A stretch of 64,000 nucleotides of DNA, taken from the NCBI RefSeq assembly GCF_000321225.1, contig NW_004450401.1:4242555-4306554 (forward strand), written 5' to 3'. Below, in pieces: positions 21,701-30,186 of this stretch. Under the pieces are notes generated by a model. The model did no database searches and was not told the origin of the DNA. It saw only the letters and a list, made by a program, of their open reading frames with translations. The stretch is from Odobenus rosmarus divergens. Its lineage: Eukaryota; Chordata; Mammalia; Carnivora; Odobenidae. Numbering within the stretch: the first letter of the stretch is position 1; every line of letters starts with the position of its first letter. The position numbers and the translations under genes are program-made.

Positions 21701-24700
21701 GGACATGGGGGGACTATGGGGACACAAGGGGAGTTATGGGGACATGAGGGGACTATGAGGACATGAGGGGAATTATGGGGACATGAGGGGACTATGGGGA
21801 CACGAGGGGAATATGGGGACATGGGGGGAGTAATGAGAACATGAGGGGAGTTATGGGGACATGGGGGACTATGGGGACACGAGGGGAGTTATGGGAACAT
21901 GAGGGGACTATGAGGACATGAGGGGAGTTATGGGAACATGATGAGGGGACTATGAGGACATGAGGGGACTATGAGGACATGAGGGGACAATGGGGACACG
22001 AGGGGAGTTATGGGGACACGAGGCCATGTGGACAGCGAGAGAAGTTAGGGCATGGGGACTGTCTTGAGGAGGGATGATTTGGTGGCAAGAACGCAGAGGC
22101 AGGAGAAGCTGAACCCCTCAGGGCTGCCTCCTCAGTTGCTGGTGGCACTCAGAGCCGTCGGGGCTGGAACACTGTTGAGCTGTCACCTCACCAAGACAGA
22201 GAGAAGCAAGTCCTGCGGGCAGCAGAAGAGGTCTCAGGACCCTGGCATGGGCGCCAGACTGCCCGGGGCCCAGCGGTTAGCGTCACGGAAAGCACAGGCC
22301 GGGCCGGGAATGAAGAACCAGCCTGGGCACAGGATTTTACTGCTTGTAGAAATGGCAACACCTCAGCCCAGAGATGCTAAAGGATAAAAGGAAGTTAGTG
22401 GCCTGTATAACTGAGAAGGCCAGGGGTGGGACTGTAATACTAGGCTCAGGGGCTCAGCCAAAGTCAACTGGCATTCGTGTTTACTGTCTCTCGATGCCGC
22501 TCTCCCCTCTGGTCCTGGAATGGGGCAGGGGGTGGGGGGAGAGGTGGCCACCAACAGCTCCAGGCTTCTGCTATATTCTTTCCATAACCTCTGTGAAACT
22601 AGCATCTTGTCCCAATAGCTCCAGCTGAAATCCTCGACCTGACCCTTACTGGTTTGGTGTGGGTCCCGTGCCTGGCCCTGGCCCCGTGACTGTACCAGGG
22701 GAGGGACTCTCTGATGGACCCAGCCTGGGCAATAGTCCCATTGCTTGGGTTGTACATGGGGTCAGTGTCACCCAAACCACAGTGGCTGAAGTGGGGCCAG
22801 CCTGATCCTGCCAACAACAATCAGGGTGCCCTTCCTGGGAAGAAGGGGAATGGATGCTGGACTGGCAGACCCTGGATGCCCACTAGAGAGCACGTTCAGG
22901 GATATGGTCTCAGACCACTTCTGAGACTCTGGCCGGCAGCTCTGCCTTTGAGGCTGTGTCCTTCAAGGTACCTGGCCGGCCCGGAAAGGCAAGGCTGGCC
23001 CTGGCAAGCGGCCGCACTTCTGTTCAGGAAGCTGCTGTGGGCCAGGCTCTGGGTTGGGCACTGGGGAGACAGAATGGGGAAGGACCCAGTCTGTATCTTT
23101 GAAGAGCTCAGAGGAGAGAAGCACACATGTGCAGGTGAACTCGCCAGTAGGCTTCTCTAGGGGAAGGCTGTGGAAGCAAGGGGTGTGGGTGGGGGAGGGA
23201 CCTCTGTGTCTAGGACCTGGACTTTGAAGGATGATTAAAAGTTCATCAGGGCAGGGTTGGGCGAGAGTGTTCTAGACCAGGGAACAGCAAAATATGAAAG
23301 GCTGTTATGTCTTGGGCACCAGGGAGTGGTAGGGAGAAGGCAGGAAGGAGGGGTCACAGGTGGAGGGCCTCCAATAACAGGGTTGGACAGACGGGGGCGG
23401 TGAGGAGCCTTGGAAGGCTTGTGAACAGAAGTAGTATGATCAGGGCAGTTTCAGAAAAGGCACTCAAGCCGGCGAAGGATCCCTGCTCGCCTCTCTGGGT
23501 TGTGGATAGTTGCTAAGACTCACAGGGCTATGCTTCCTAACGCTCTCCAACTGGAGGTACTAATGCTGTCTCCCTTTCTTTTTAACCCTCTGCCTGTCTG
23601 TCTTGCCATCTGTCTTCCCCCACCTAACCCTTTTCCCCTCAAGGATCGCTGACAAAGCATTCTACCAGCAGCCAGATGCTGATATCATCGGCTATGTGTA
23701 GGTGTCTTCTTTCCACCTCTGTCGGGGGAGCGGGAGAGGGCGAGGGCCCCTCTGTATGACTTGGGTGTCCTGCTTGTGGGGTATAAATGAGTGTGGCCAG
23801 GCGGGGACTGGGGCTGGGGGTGGCAGGGCAAAGATCAGAGCAGGAGGCAGTGCAGGCACCCACCTTCGCCTCTATCCCTGCAGCAAATGTTTGTTGAGCA
23901 TCTATTCTGCCTGAAGGCGGCTTTGCTAAATCAAAGCAGAACACAGAAAAAGAATGCACTGCCCATCCCAGGTGGGAGGGGCAAATGGCAAACAGCCCAA
24001 CTCCGTCCTTCTGAGATGCCTCTTAGGGCTGGGAGGTGGGATGAAGGAGTCTTCTGTTGAACAAAACATTGAGTACCAGAGGCATAAAGAAGAGATGCTC
24101 CCACAAATACCCCCATCCTCTACTCCTGCCCCCAAGCACACTGCTCCTCCTCAAAGCTTCAGCCCGAGTTTGGCCACCAGATTCTGCCTAGAGCACCGTG
24201 GGCCTCTCACATGTTCCTGTTTGGGGGCTAGCCAGGACTGTGCCTAATCTGGATTGGAGATGGCAGATGGTGCCCCCGTTGATGGGTAGTTGACAGCCTG
24301 GGGGGGGGGTGTTGGCATGGTGAAGGGGAAGGAAAAGCAGTGACGACTGTGTGATGTCTGCCACGAGCGTGTGTGCCAGGTATTTGCTGTTCCTCACTCT
24401 GGGGTCACCCTCCCCGCAGGCCTCTGTTGCTGTCTAGGCTGGCATTTCTTTCACAGAGCACAGGACCCACCAAAGAAACAGCCTTGTGTTCCTTCCTTCT
24501 GTCCACTCTTCCATCTGTCCGGTACTTACTGGGACTTGCCCAATGCCAGTGTCTGTTGGAATAGGAATAAGCCACGGCCTGCCCCACACAGGTTGCTCAT
24601 GGTCAGGAGAGTGTTGTCCTAAGGGCCGTGTGGAAGGGGACACCGAGCCCTGGGAGCTGCTGTCTGCTGGGGGAGCCAGGGCAGGCTTTGGACAGGCGGG

Positions 24701-26728
24701 ACCTTCAGCTAGACCTTACAGTGTAAGAAGGGATGAGCTTGGTGGCGAGGGTGGAAGACCAGGGCAGCCTCCGTGAGTGGGGCGCGGGCTCACGGGGACG
24801 GCTGGGAGCTGAGGACAGGAGGCCAGCATGGGGCTAGTTGCAGTACGCCTGTGGGGCCAGGTCTACAAGTTGCAACGTGATCCTGAAAGCAGCAAAGATC
24901 CACAGGAGGTTTCAAACAGAAGAGTGGGGATGACAGGAGCATCGGTGCTGGGGAACATACCACGTAGGGGGTTCAGTGCTCTTGTTGCACTTGAGGAAAT
25001 AGCACCAGCGGGGGTGGGGTGAGGGTCCTGAAGAGGGGAAGAGTCTACACCAGTTCTTCTCAGACTTTTCTGTGCCTTAAAATCACGGGGGACCTTGTTC
25101 AAAGGAGATTTGGATTCAGTAGGGCTGAGGCGAGGCCGTGATTCTGCATTTCCAGCAAGCTCTGTGGCGACGCCGATACTGCTGGACCACACACCACACA
25201 CTGAACAGCCACGCTGGAGGACAGCCTCTTGTTGACCTAGAAGGGATGGCTCCGAAGACAGCACCCCTCGGCCCCACCGGTCGTCCACCTCCACACAGTG
25301 CCTTATTCTTTCCCAAGCCTGCACACATTTGCCACTTTGTTAGAGTCTCAGGCCGGTGAGACGGATCAGCAAGGTGGAGGCTCTGCTCCTCACTTTATAG
25401 GTTAGGAAATGAGTACACAGAGGGAGAGCCAGGTCACCTGACCCAGAGCCAGCTCATCCTTGGCACAGCCTGTGGGGATCACTTGGGGAGCTCCCTGCCT
25501 GGCATGTGGCAGAGCTGATCCTGTTTGGGATATGGAAGGGGCCACAAGGAGAAAGGGGCTTTCCAGGGACCCTTGCTGGCCAAATAGGACATAGACCCAG
25601 CCCTCTCCACTGAAGATCTTTTATTGTTTTTCTCTTAATGAGTCCCACATTTGGGTTTGTCCTCTACACTGTCTTTCTCCATTGTTCCTTAATCAGTGGC
25701 TTCTGTAACTGTCCACCAGAACTTCTGATGAAGAAACCACCAGTTTTCAGCCTAACTTGATTCCAGCCAAAAGCAGAGACTCCCATGGAGTATTCCCCAG
25801 GCTGTGGCTCCATGGAGATAAGTCATTCTGGGCTAAAAAGAGCTCTATAGTCAAATACACTTGGAATGTGGTAGATTCTATCTGCATGTTATAGTCCACC
25901 TGGGAAGTTCAGGATGCACATCAGCACATTAAAGGCTGTGAAAGTTTTGTTTTGAAGATCCTCCTTAACTGGATTTTCCATGTGTATTTGACCACAACCC
26001 TTTGCTGGAGAACACTTAGAGTCCACAGAACACTGAGGCAATGCTGAATCAGGTACTTCAGTTAATAAGGTGGTTAGTTAATGTCCTACCTCTGCTAAGT
26101 TTTTGGAATAGCTGAGGTACTGCATTAGTTCCTCCAAGGGTCTTTAGGTGTTGCTTGCTGGAAAGGTAATGAACAGAGTGCTAGGCTGGGCAGGGGTAGG
26201 GGAGGGGGAAGAGGTTACTTTAGCTAGGGTGGCAAGGGACAACCTTTCTGAGGAGGTAAGACCTACATTCAGACCTGAATGAAAAGAAGTGACGACCTAT
26301 GAGCAGGTCTGAGGGAAAGCATTCCAGGAAGAGGTGACAGCAAGTGCAAGGGCCCTGAAGCAGGACCAAAGTAGGCTTCCTCCGATGCCAAGGCTGTTCC
26401 TGGGGGCCTGAGGTCACAGGGCACAGGGCTAAGAACTCTGGATAGACTACCCCGGAGTAGGTCGGGCAAAGCAGCCTTTCTCAGTGGGAGCAGAGCATCA
26501 CTGATTCAGGGGAAAGGAAAACAGCAATGAAACCTCTGTCCTGTCTCTACCTGCAGGGCATCTGAGGAGGCTTTCGTGAAGGAATCCAAGGAGGAGACGC
26601 CAGGCACAGAGTGGGAGAAGGTAGCTCAGCTGTGTGACTTCAACCCCAAGAGCAGCAAGCAGTGCAAAGACGTGTCCCGCCTGCGCTCGGTGCTCATGTC
26701 CCTGAAGCAGACGCCACTGTCCCGCTAG
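6568..26728 (+). CDS. CLTB: Clathrin light chain B (six coding exons)
   Basis: CDS join: 6568-6754, 12527-12573, 20594-20711, 20947-21058, 23644-23697, 26557-26728 (690 nt, 229 residues). Every intron is GT-AG and phases agree. The protein decorates the clathrin heavy chain on coated pits and vesicles and regulates lattice assembly. Visible features: acidic N-terminus MADDFGFFSSSESG, with serines 11 and 13 that in this family are CK2 sites; EED at 20-22; the invariant light-chain segment ending EIAGIENDEGF (about 33-43); a charged coiled-coil heavy-chain binding region (about 93-155) rich in W, K and E; and a C-terminal Cys-containing domain ending SLKQTPLSR. The full length includes the 18-residue neuronal insert. 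The start is the only ATG giving the conserved N-terminus. It is convergent with HIGD2A. Identity is essentially certain. Confidence 0.97.
7260..7450 (+). repeat. MIR element
   Basis: Ancient tRNA-core SINE pattern: 'acttacatttagtcatttca', then 'ggcaaaactgaggctcaaaa', then 'agtaagtggcagtgaggatt'. Heavily diverged. Confidence 0.7.
7840..8110 (+). repeat. MIR/L2-like ancient repeat
   Basis: Blocks 'ctcctgtgtgccaggaccac' and 'cttgcccaaagtcacacagc' followed by 'gggacttgatcct' are typical of old L2/MIR sequence. Exact element and boundaries are uncertain. Confidence 0.6.
10323..10760 (-). mobile_element. Outer Can-SINE, interrupted by a nested Can-SINE
   Basis: The two halves (about 10323-10452 and 10660-10760) together make one reverse-oriented SINE ending 'caggcgtccc'. 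Between them lies a complete second SINE. Short target-site repeats 'ccagaata' flank the outer element. The outer copy must be older than the inner one. Confidence 0.88.
10453..10659 (-). mobile_element. Inner nested Can-SINE
   Basis: Complete reverse-oriented SINE with T-tract, GA repeat and 'ccacctaggcgcccc' end. The outer SINE's 'tgatgtgggtc' is duplicated at 10442-10452 and 10660-10670, marking the insertion. Confidence 0.93.
10850..11400 (-). mobile_element. L2 3' end
   Basis: Reverse-oriented L2 3' region: 'cagatatttattgagcccaa', 'tgccaggcactgttttagat', 'aggccttccaggctgaggga' and 'cagaggagtgacgtaggtaa'. Ancient and non-coding. Confidence 0.7.
11431..11646 (-). mobile_element. Can-SINE with 10-bp target-site duplication
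   Basis: Reverse SINE bounded by 'tttctgatgc' at 11421-11430 and 11647-11656. Confidence 0.95.
11895..11962 (+). repeat. 34-bp perfect tandem duplication
   Basis: The block starting 'ccggaaggagtcattgttga' occurs twice head to tail (11895-11928 and 11929-11962) and appears identical by eye. This indicates a recent duplication or a local assembly repeat. Confidence 0.88.
12728..12792 (+). repeat. Pyrimidine microsatellite (CCTT/CTTT)n
   Basis: Interrupted tandem CCTT units changing to CTTT units. Confidence 0.9.
12989..13198 (-). mobile_element. Can-SINE with 15-bp target-site duplication
   Basis: Reverse SINE flanked by 'cgtgttcgagcattt' at about 12974-12988 and 'cgtgtccgagcattt' at 13199-13213 (one mismatch). 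Confidence 0.94.
13290..13757 (+). mobile_element. L1 3' UTR remnants
   Basis: 13300-13436 resembles a carnivore L1 3' end ('actatgttgtacacctacaa', ending in an A-rich tail). 13440-13757 looks like an older L1 3' UTR. A Can-SINE is inserted just after it. Confidence 0.55.
13769..13978 (+). mobile_element. Can-SINE with 11-bp target-site duplication
   Basis: Full-length SINE flanked by 'tcctcataatg' at 13758-13768 and 13979-13989. Confidence 0.95.
15773..15828 (+). repeat. 28-bp tandem duplication
   Basis: The block 'ccgcggggtctgccgggctg' plus eight more bases occurs twice in a row, with about two differences between copies. Confidence 0.85.
16070..16480 (+). repeat. MIR/L2-like ancient repeats
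   Basis: 'ctaagcgtattagctcgctt', 'cacagctgggaagggctggg' and 'cttgaaccaggctctg' follow the MIR order. The preceding part looks like reverse L2. Confidence 0.6.
18727..18938 (-). mobile_element. Can-SINE (first of a tandem pair)
   Basis: Reverse SINE from a CTTTT-rich tail to 'gccacccaggcgccc'. A second SINE in the same orientation follows after only a few bases. Confidence 0.93.
18942..19144 (-). mobile_element. Can-SINE (second of a tandem pair)
   Basis: Reverse SINE ending 'gccagccaggcgcccc', more diverged than its neighbour. The adjacent poly-T tracts suggest that one inserted in the A-tail of the other. Confidence 0.92.
19744..19985 (+). repeat. MIR element
   Basis: Clear MIR order: 'gtcaaatcctcacaacagct', 'ggatgaggaaactgaggccc', then 'gtgggatctgaacc'. 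Confidence 0.8.
20205..20400 (+). repeat. MIR element
   Basis: 'actcactgtgtgccaggaag', 'tacatttttaaattcatttc' and 'ggaaggtgaggctcacaggg' keep the MIR order. Confidence 0.65.
21062..22030 (+). repeat. G-rich 19/20-bp minisatellite in CLTB intron 4
   Basis: About 960 bp of tandem units of two mixed types, one about 20 bp ('tatggggacatgaggggagt') and one about 19 bp ('tatgaggacatgaggggac'), roughly 49 copies. The array starts within a few bases of the exon 4 donor (21059). The sense strand has a run of four or more G in nearly every unit, so the pre-mRNA carries dozens of G-runs. It has the form of a VNTR, and length polymorphism is likely. It sits about 1.6 kb before the neuron-specific exon 5. 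Confidence 0.95.
22031..23643 (+). other. CLTB: CLTB intron 4, after the minisatellite
   Basis: Anonymous sequence to about 23030, then reverse L2-like sequence to about 23470 ('gggccaggctctgggttggg', 'ttggaaggcttgtgaacaga'). It ends in a long pyrimidine tract (23567-23640) before the exon 5 acceptor. The tract holds repeated CTGTCT and TCTT motifs of the kind bound by PTB proteins. Confidence 0.6.
23644..23697 (+). other. CLTB: CLTB exon 5: neuron-specific cassette exon
   Basis: A 54-nt exon (18 codons, frame preserving) encoding about residues 155-172, with the sequence IADKAFYQQPDADIIGYV. In other mammals this segment is present in brain CLTB and skipped elsewhere. Its acceptor is preceded by the tract ending 'cccctcaag' and its donor is gtaggt, somewhat weaker than the gtgagt/gtaagc donors of other exons. 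Skipping gives a 211-residue protein. The exon is intact here; tissue use is inferred from the family. Confidence 0.92.
23698..26556 (+). other. CLTB: CLTB intron 5
   Basis: About 2.9 kb with L2-like reverse sequence near 24480-25000 and 26160-26450 ('gcattccaggaagaggtgac', 'gcaagtgcaagggccctgaa'). A (G)9 run is at 24301. The rest is anonymous. No Can-SINE is present, unlike introns 1 and 2. Confidence 0.55.
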
Positions 26729-27275
26729 GTGCCTGTCACAAGCATGGCCACAAAGCGTGGGCTGGGCCTGGGCACAGGAGGAGCCGCTGCTTTGGCCAGG
26801 ATTGGGGCACAGTGCCTCCAGCAGCTGCTACCCACAGCCTGTTCTGTTCCTCCCCATCTCCTGGGGCTGGGAAGAGGAACCCTCCCCCGTCACCCCATTC
26901 CCTCCTGGCCCTGTGGCCCAGCCCCTCACACCTCCTCTCGGTCCACAAAATTGTGACTGTCCCTCCTGATGTATTTTTTTTTCTTGGCTTAAAGGGTGTG
27001 TTGTTAACTCTTTTTACACTTATTTATTATCATTCTCATTTCTCTGGAAGCCATAACTGGTGTCAGGGCTCAGTTTGTGCTTAGAATTTTCTCAGCTTCG
27101 TGGCCTTGGGAGAAGGTGAGGCTATCCTCCTGGAAACCGTCCCAGCTGGAAGGAGGTGTCCCAACCTGTGTATGTCTGCTGCCCCCCTCTCCAGGAGGAA
27201 AGACAATCTCTAATGGAATGCTTTTGCAACCCTGATCCTTTCTGATCCTTCAATAAGCCTGTGATATAAGGATTC
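26729..27275 (+). other. CLTB: CLTB 3' UTR with candidate poly(A) signal
   Basis: Sequence after the stop codon. No canonical AATAAA is seen. The variant hexamer AATAAG at 27252-27257 is the best candidate for the end of the transcript. The endpoint is inference only. Confidence 0.45.
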
Positions 27276-27639
27276 TGTTGTTGTCGTCATATAGCCATGG
27301 ACACCAAGGCTCCCAGAGAGTAAGTAAGAAGCTTTAAGTGGGAGAGAAGAGGCAAGACCAGGGGTTCCCAATGGTAGCTCCCTCTAAGTCCGGGTCGAGG
27401 CTGGTGAAGGTAGCTGCTGCCAGACTCCTTTCCTTGGGTTTGGCCAGTACCCTCTGGATGTGGAAGGCTCACTGCTCTCCCTCCTTCAGCTGTCCCCCAC
27501 CCTGTAGATTTGGGATACATACTCAGTGACCACACCTTCATCTTATTCAGCAGAGGTTGCAAACAGGCTGTGTTTAAGCCACTGTGACCTGCACAATGTT
27601 TAAAAAGATTTGAGTACCTGCCAACTGTCTTTATTTTCC

Positions 27640-28065
27640 TAGAGTTGCCATAACCAAGTACCACAGTGTCTGGCTTAGAACAACAGAAATTGATTGTCTC
27701 ACCATTCTGGAGGTCTGAAGTCCGAAATCAAGGTGTCAGCAGAATCACAGTCTATCTGAAGGCACTAGGGAAGGATCTGTCGTACAGGCTTCTCTCCCAG
27801 CTTCTGGCAGCCTCAGGCATTCTTTGACTTGTAGGTGCATCACTACAATCCTGAGCTGATCTTCACATCATCTATGCATTGCCTATCTTTGCGTCCAAAT
27901 TTCCCCTTTTTATAAGGACACCATCAGAATGGATTAAGGCCTACTCTAATGACCTCATTTTAACTTAATTACCACTGTAAAGACCCTATTTCCAAGTAAG
28001 ATCACATTCTGAGATACTGGGTTAGGACTTCAACGTATCTTTTTTAGGAGAACACAGTAACACCA
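27640..28065 (+). mobile_element. MLT1-type MaLR LTR
   Basis: Solitary LTR-like sequence in the MLT1 order: 'gagttgccataaccaagtac', 'attctggaggtctgaagtcc', 'cattttaacttaattaccac', then 'gttaggacttcaacgtatc'. It belongs to the old ERVL-MaLR class, non-coding and heavily mutated. It lies between the CLTB and HIGD2A 3' ends. Confidence 0.8.
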
Positions 28066-28955
28066 ACAGCTAAAAATAGTGGCCTTCCTCTTTAGAAGTG
28101 CCATAGTCCTCACCACTTCTTATGTGCTTGAATCCATCACCACGAGGTACTGCTTTACATTATAATCTCTGCCTTACAGCTGAGAGACCATGATGGGAGC
28201 AAGAAACTTAGTGGGGCCCTTCTCATACACTCCTCCACTTAGAAAGTTAGACTGTGTTAGGGGGCCCAAAAAGTGGGTGTGTCTTCTTTACTTCCTCTTT
28301 CCTTTCTGGCAGCTTGCAGCTGGTGTTGAAATTGATGGGAGTCACACATGGAAGGAACCTGGGTCCCACCGAATCAACACTTTAGATCTGACGACAGTCC
28401 AGGAATACTTATTTGAGACTTTACACGAATGAGAAACTCAAGGTTGCCCCTTGTAGAGTTCCCTCAAGGTCCCTAGCCTCTTTTCTTCCTTAACCCTGAA
28501 CACTAGGTACACAAACCAGTGGCAAGCTTTGTGACTACGCTACCACTCCACCAGGCTGCTCCTCTGAGCCTGTTTCCTGTTCTGTAAGACGCATCAAGAA
28601 CCAAGCAGGGATGGTCTACATCAGTGGAGCCCTAGATGCTCTCAGGAGGTGGGAGTGGGGTGAGGAACAGAAGCAAAGTGGAGGGCAGAGCCCCCCTGCC
28701 TCCGACAGGGCCTTGGCCAGCCTCATCTCACGGAAGGTTTTCCTGTTGAAAGTTTGAAAATTGTTGGAAAGATCAGTTTTTTTCAAATAGCACCACTCTA
28801 TGGAATCTCTACTTTTAACAAGTTCCCCAGGTGATTGTTACCAGAAAAGTTTGGGAATCAGACTCTTAAGATTTCTAAGGGCCCCTACAGTCTTTAGACA
28901 ATCTCCTCCTAAAACCAAAGACCAAAAACCCTGGGGGGCTACACTGAGAATGAAT
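28066..28955. other. Intergenic sequence between CLTB and HIGD2A
   Basis: About 0.9 kb with no gene or confidently named repeat. Both neighbours are transcribed toward it. Confidence 0.45.
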
Positions 28956-28978
28956 TCACCAAACTACAAGTGGATCAG

Positions 28979-28984
28979 TTTATT
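28979..28984 (-). terminator. HIGD2A: HIGD2A poly(A) signal
   Basis: Minus-strand AATAAA, 231 bases beyond the HIGD2A stop codon, the first canonical hexamer in that direction. It implies a 3' UTR of about 250 bases. Confidence 0.75.
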
Positions 28985-29214
28985 AAGTAGGAAGTGAAGA
29001 AAGTGGGGCACAAACAGAACTATGCAACATCCAAACTGAACTGAATCTGAGATTCCTGAAAAAACATCTGTCAGTTACACAACTGGCCACTTCCTCCCCC
29101 GCTGATACAGGGGCTTGTCAGGGGAGTGGCGGGAATAAGTCAGGTAGCGGGACCAGTGGTTGCTCCTGGGGCTGGGAATGGTCTCTGCGTAACTTTCAAG
29201 GCCAGGTCTCGGAC

Positions 29215-29899
29215 TCAGGATCGAGACTTCATAGCAGATGCAGCCAGACCCAACAAGATGGCTGCGACCGTGAAGCCCTGGGCAGCGATCCGGGTGCGCA
29301 TCATAAGCTGAGAGCGGTGGCTCTGACCCCGATGGAAGCAGTAGAGGCCGTAGGTTAGGGCGGCCGCCGTGCCCAGGCAGCCTGAGGAGGGGACAAAGTA
29401 AGTGAGGAGTGGCACGTTCCGGCCCCGGAGGCCCCTCCCCGCTGTAAGCCTCCCGTACTCAAGAGTCCAGAGCTCTGAACGACGGCTGAGGGAAAGGGGG
29501 TAGAGCCTAGTGGGTGGGTTTGGTCGAGGTAGGGTCCTCTCAGTTAGAGGGCTCGCCCCACCTCAGCACCCCCAATCCCGACCAGCTCTCGCTCCAATCA
29601 GGATCACCTCTCACCGCCCGGCCCCATCGCCACAGTTCCGGTCCGCTCTCACTCCCGTCCCCCTTCGCTTTCCCGGTCCTCCCCTAACTCATTCCGTCAG
29701 ACCTCACTACCCTATCCGTCTACAGTTCCTGCAACACCTGCTTACCTATGGGTACCATTGGGTTCTCGCGGGTCTTGCGAAGAAATTTTTCCTTGAAGCT
29801 TTCTTGAGTGCTGTAGATACTGGGGCTAAAGCCCTCAATGACTGGGGGCTGTGCTGGTTCAAAGGGTGCCCCGGGAGTCACAGGACCAGGAGCCGCCAT
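29215..29899 (-). CDS. HIGD2A: HIG1 domain family member 2A, respiratory-chain assembly factor (two exons)
   Basis: CDS join on the minus strand: 29899-29746 and 29381-29215 (321 nt, 106 residues). The intron runs from gtaagc to cctcag and splits a Gly codon (residue 52). The protein acts in the mitochondrial inner membrane in assembly of cytochrome c oxidase and respiratory supercomplexes, the mammalian counterpart of yeast Rcf1. Visible: a proline-rich N-terminus (MAAPGPVTPGAPFEP), a conserved KFLRKTRENP stretch just before the first hydrophobic helix (about 49-67), the basic HIG1 loop HRSQLMMRTRIAAQ, a second helix (about 86-101) and the end MKSRS. It shares a bidirectional promoter with NOP16, with start codons 288 bp apart. 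Identity is essentially certain; the length equals the human protein. Confidence 0.97.
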
Positions 29900-29902
29900 G
29901 TT
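29888..29902 (-). promoter_or_regulatory. HIGD2A: YY1-like motif over the HIGD2A start codon
   Basis: On the minus strand the start region reads 'aacatggcggctcc', matching the YY1 core (ATGGCGGC) in the common arrangement where the motif contains the initiator ATG. YY1 sites of this type are frequent just downstream of transcription starts of nuclear-encoded mitochondrial genes. Confidence 0.55.
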
Positions 29903-30013
29903 CCGGGGAACTGCTTTGGGAGAAAATACGGACGCTAAACTCCGCCTCCTGATGAGGTCATGGAAGGGGAGGGGAAAAGGTATTTGCTGAGCTTGTACGC
30001 AGGCGCCAACCGC

Positions 30014-30037
30014 TCATTGCACTCTGGGAATCGTGGT
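30014..30037 (-). promoter_or_regulatory. ZNF143/Staf-like element, HIGD2A-facing
   Basis: Minus strand reads 'accacgattcccagagtgca', close to the Staf consensus ACTACAATTCCCAGAATGCA. About 115 bp upstream of the HIGD2A start codon. Confidence 0.7.
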
Positions 30038-30064
30038 AATCTGCATGATGTCGCTATGGGGAGG

Positions 30065-30090
30065 ACTACATTTCCCCAAATAGCCTGCAA
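30065..30090 (+). promoter_or_regulatory. ZNF143/Staf-like element, NOP16-facing
   Basis: Plus strand begins 'actacatttccccaaatagc', a weaker match to the same consensus, about 100 bp upstream of the NOP16 start codon and inverted relative to the element at 30014-30037. Confidence 0.5.
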
Positions 30091-30186
30091 GGCCCTCGCG
30101 CGCATCCGCCGGAAGTAGTCTGTGACACGAGGTGCTGCGAGTGCGAGCCACCCTAGTTATAGGTTGCCGGTTCGGTGGTCAAGGCA

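Noticed and set aside
21062..22030. CRISPR-like array
   Set aside because: The units are contiguous tandem repeats without unique spacers, and the genome is mammalian; it is a minisatellite.
22714..23160. 148-residue plus-strand frame in CLTB intron 4
   Set aside because: It overlaps L2-like sequence and has no recognisable domain or splice context.
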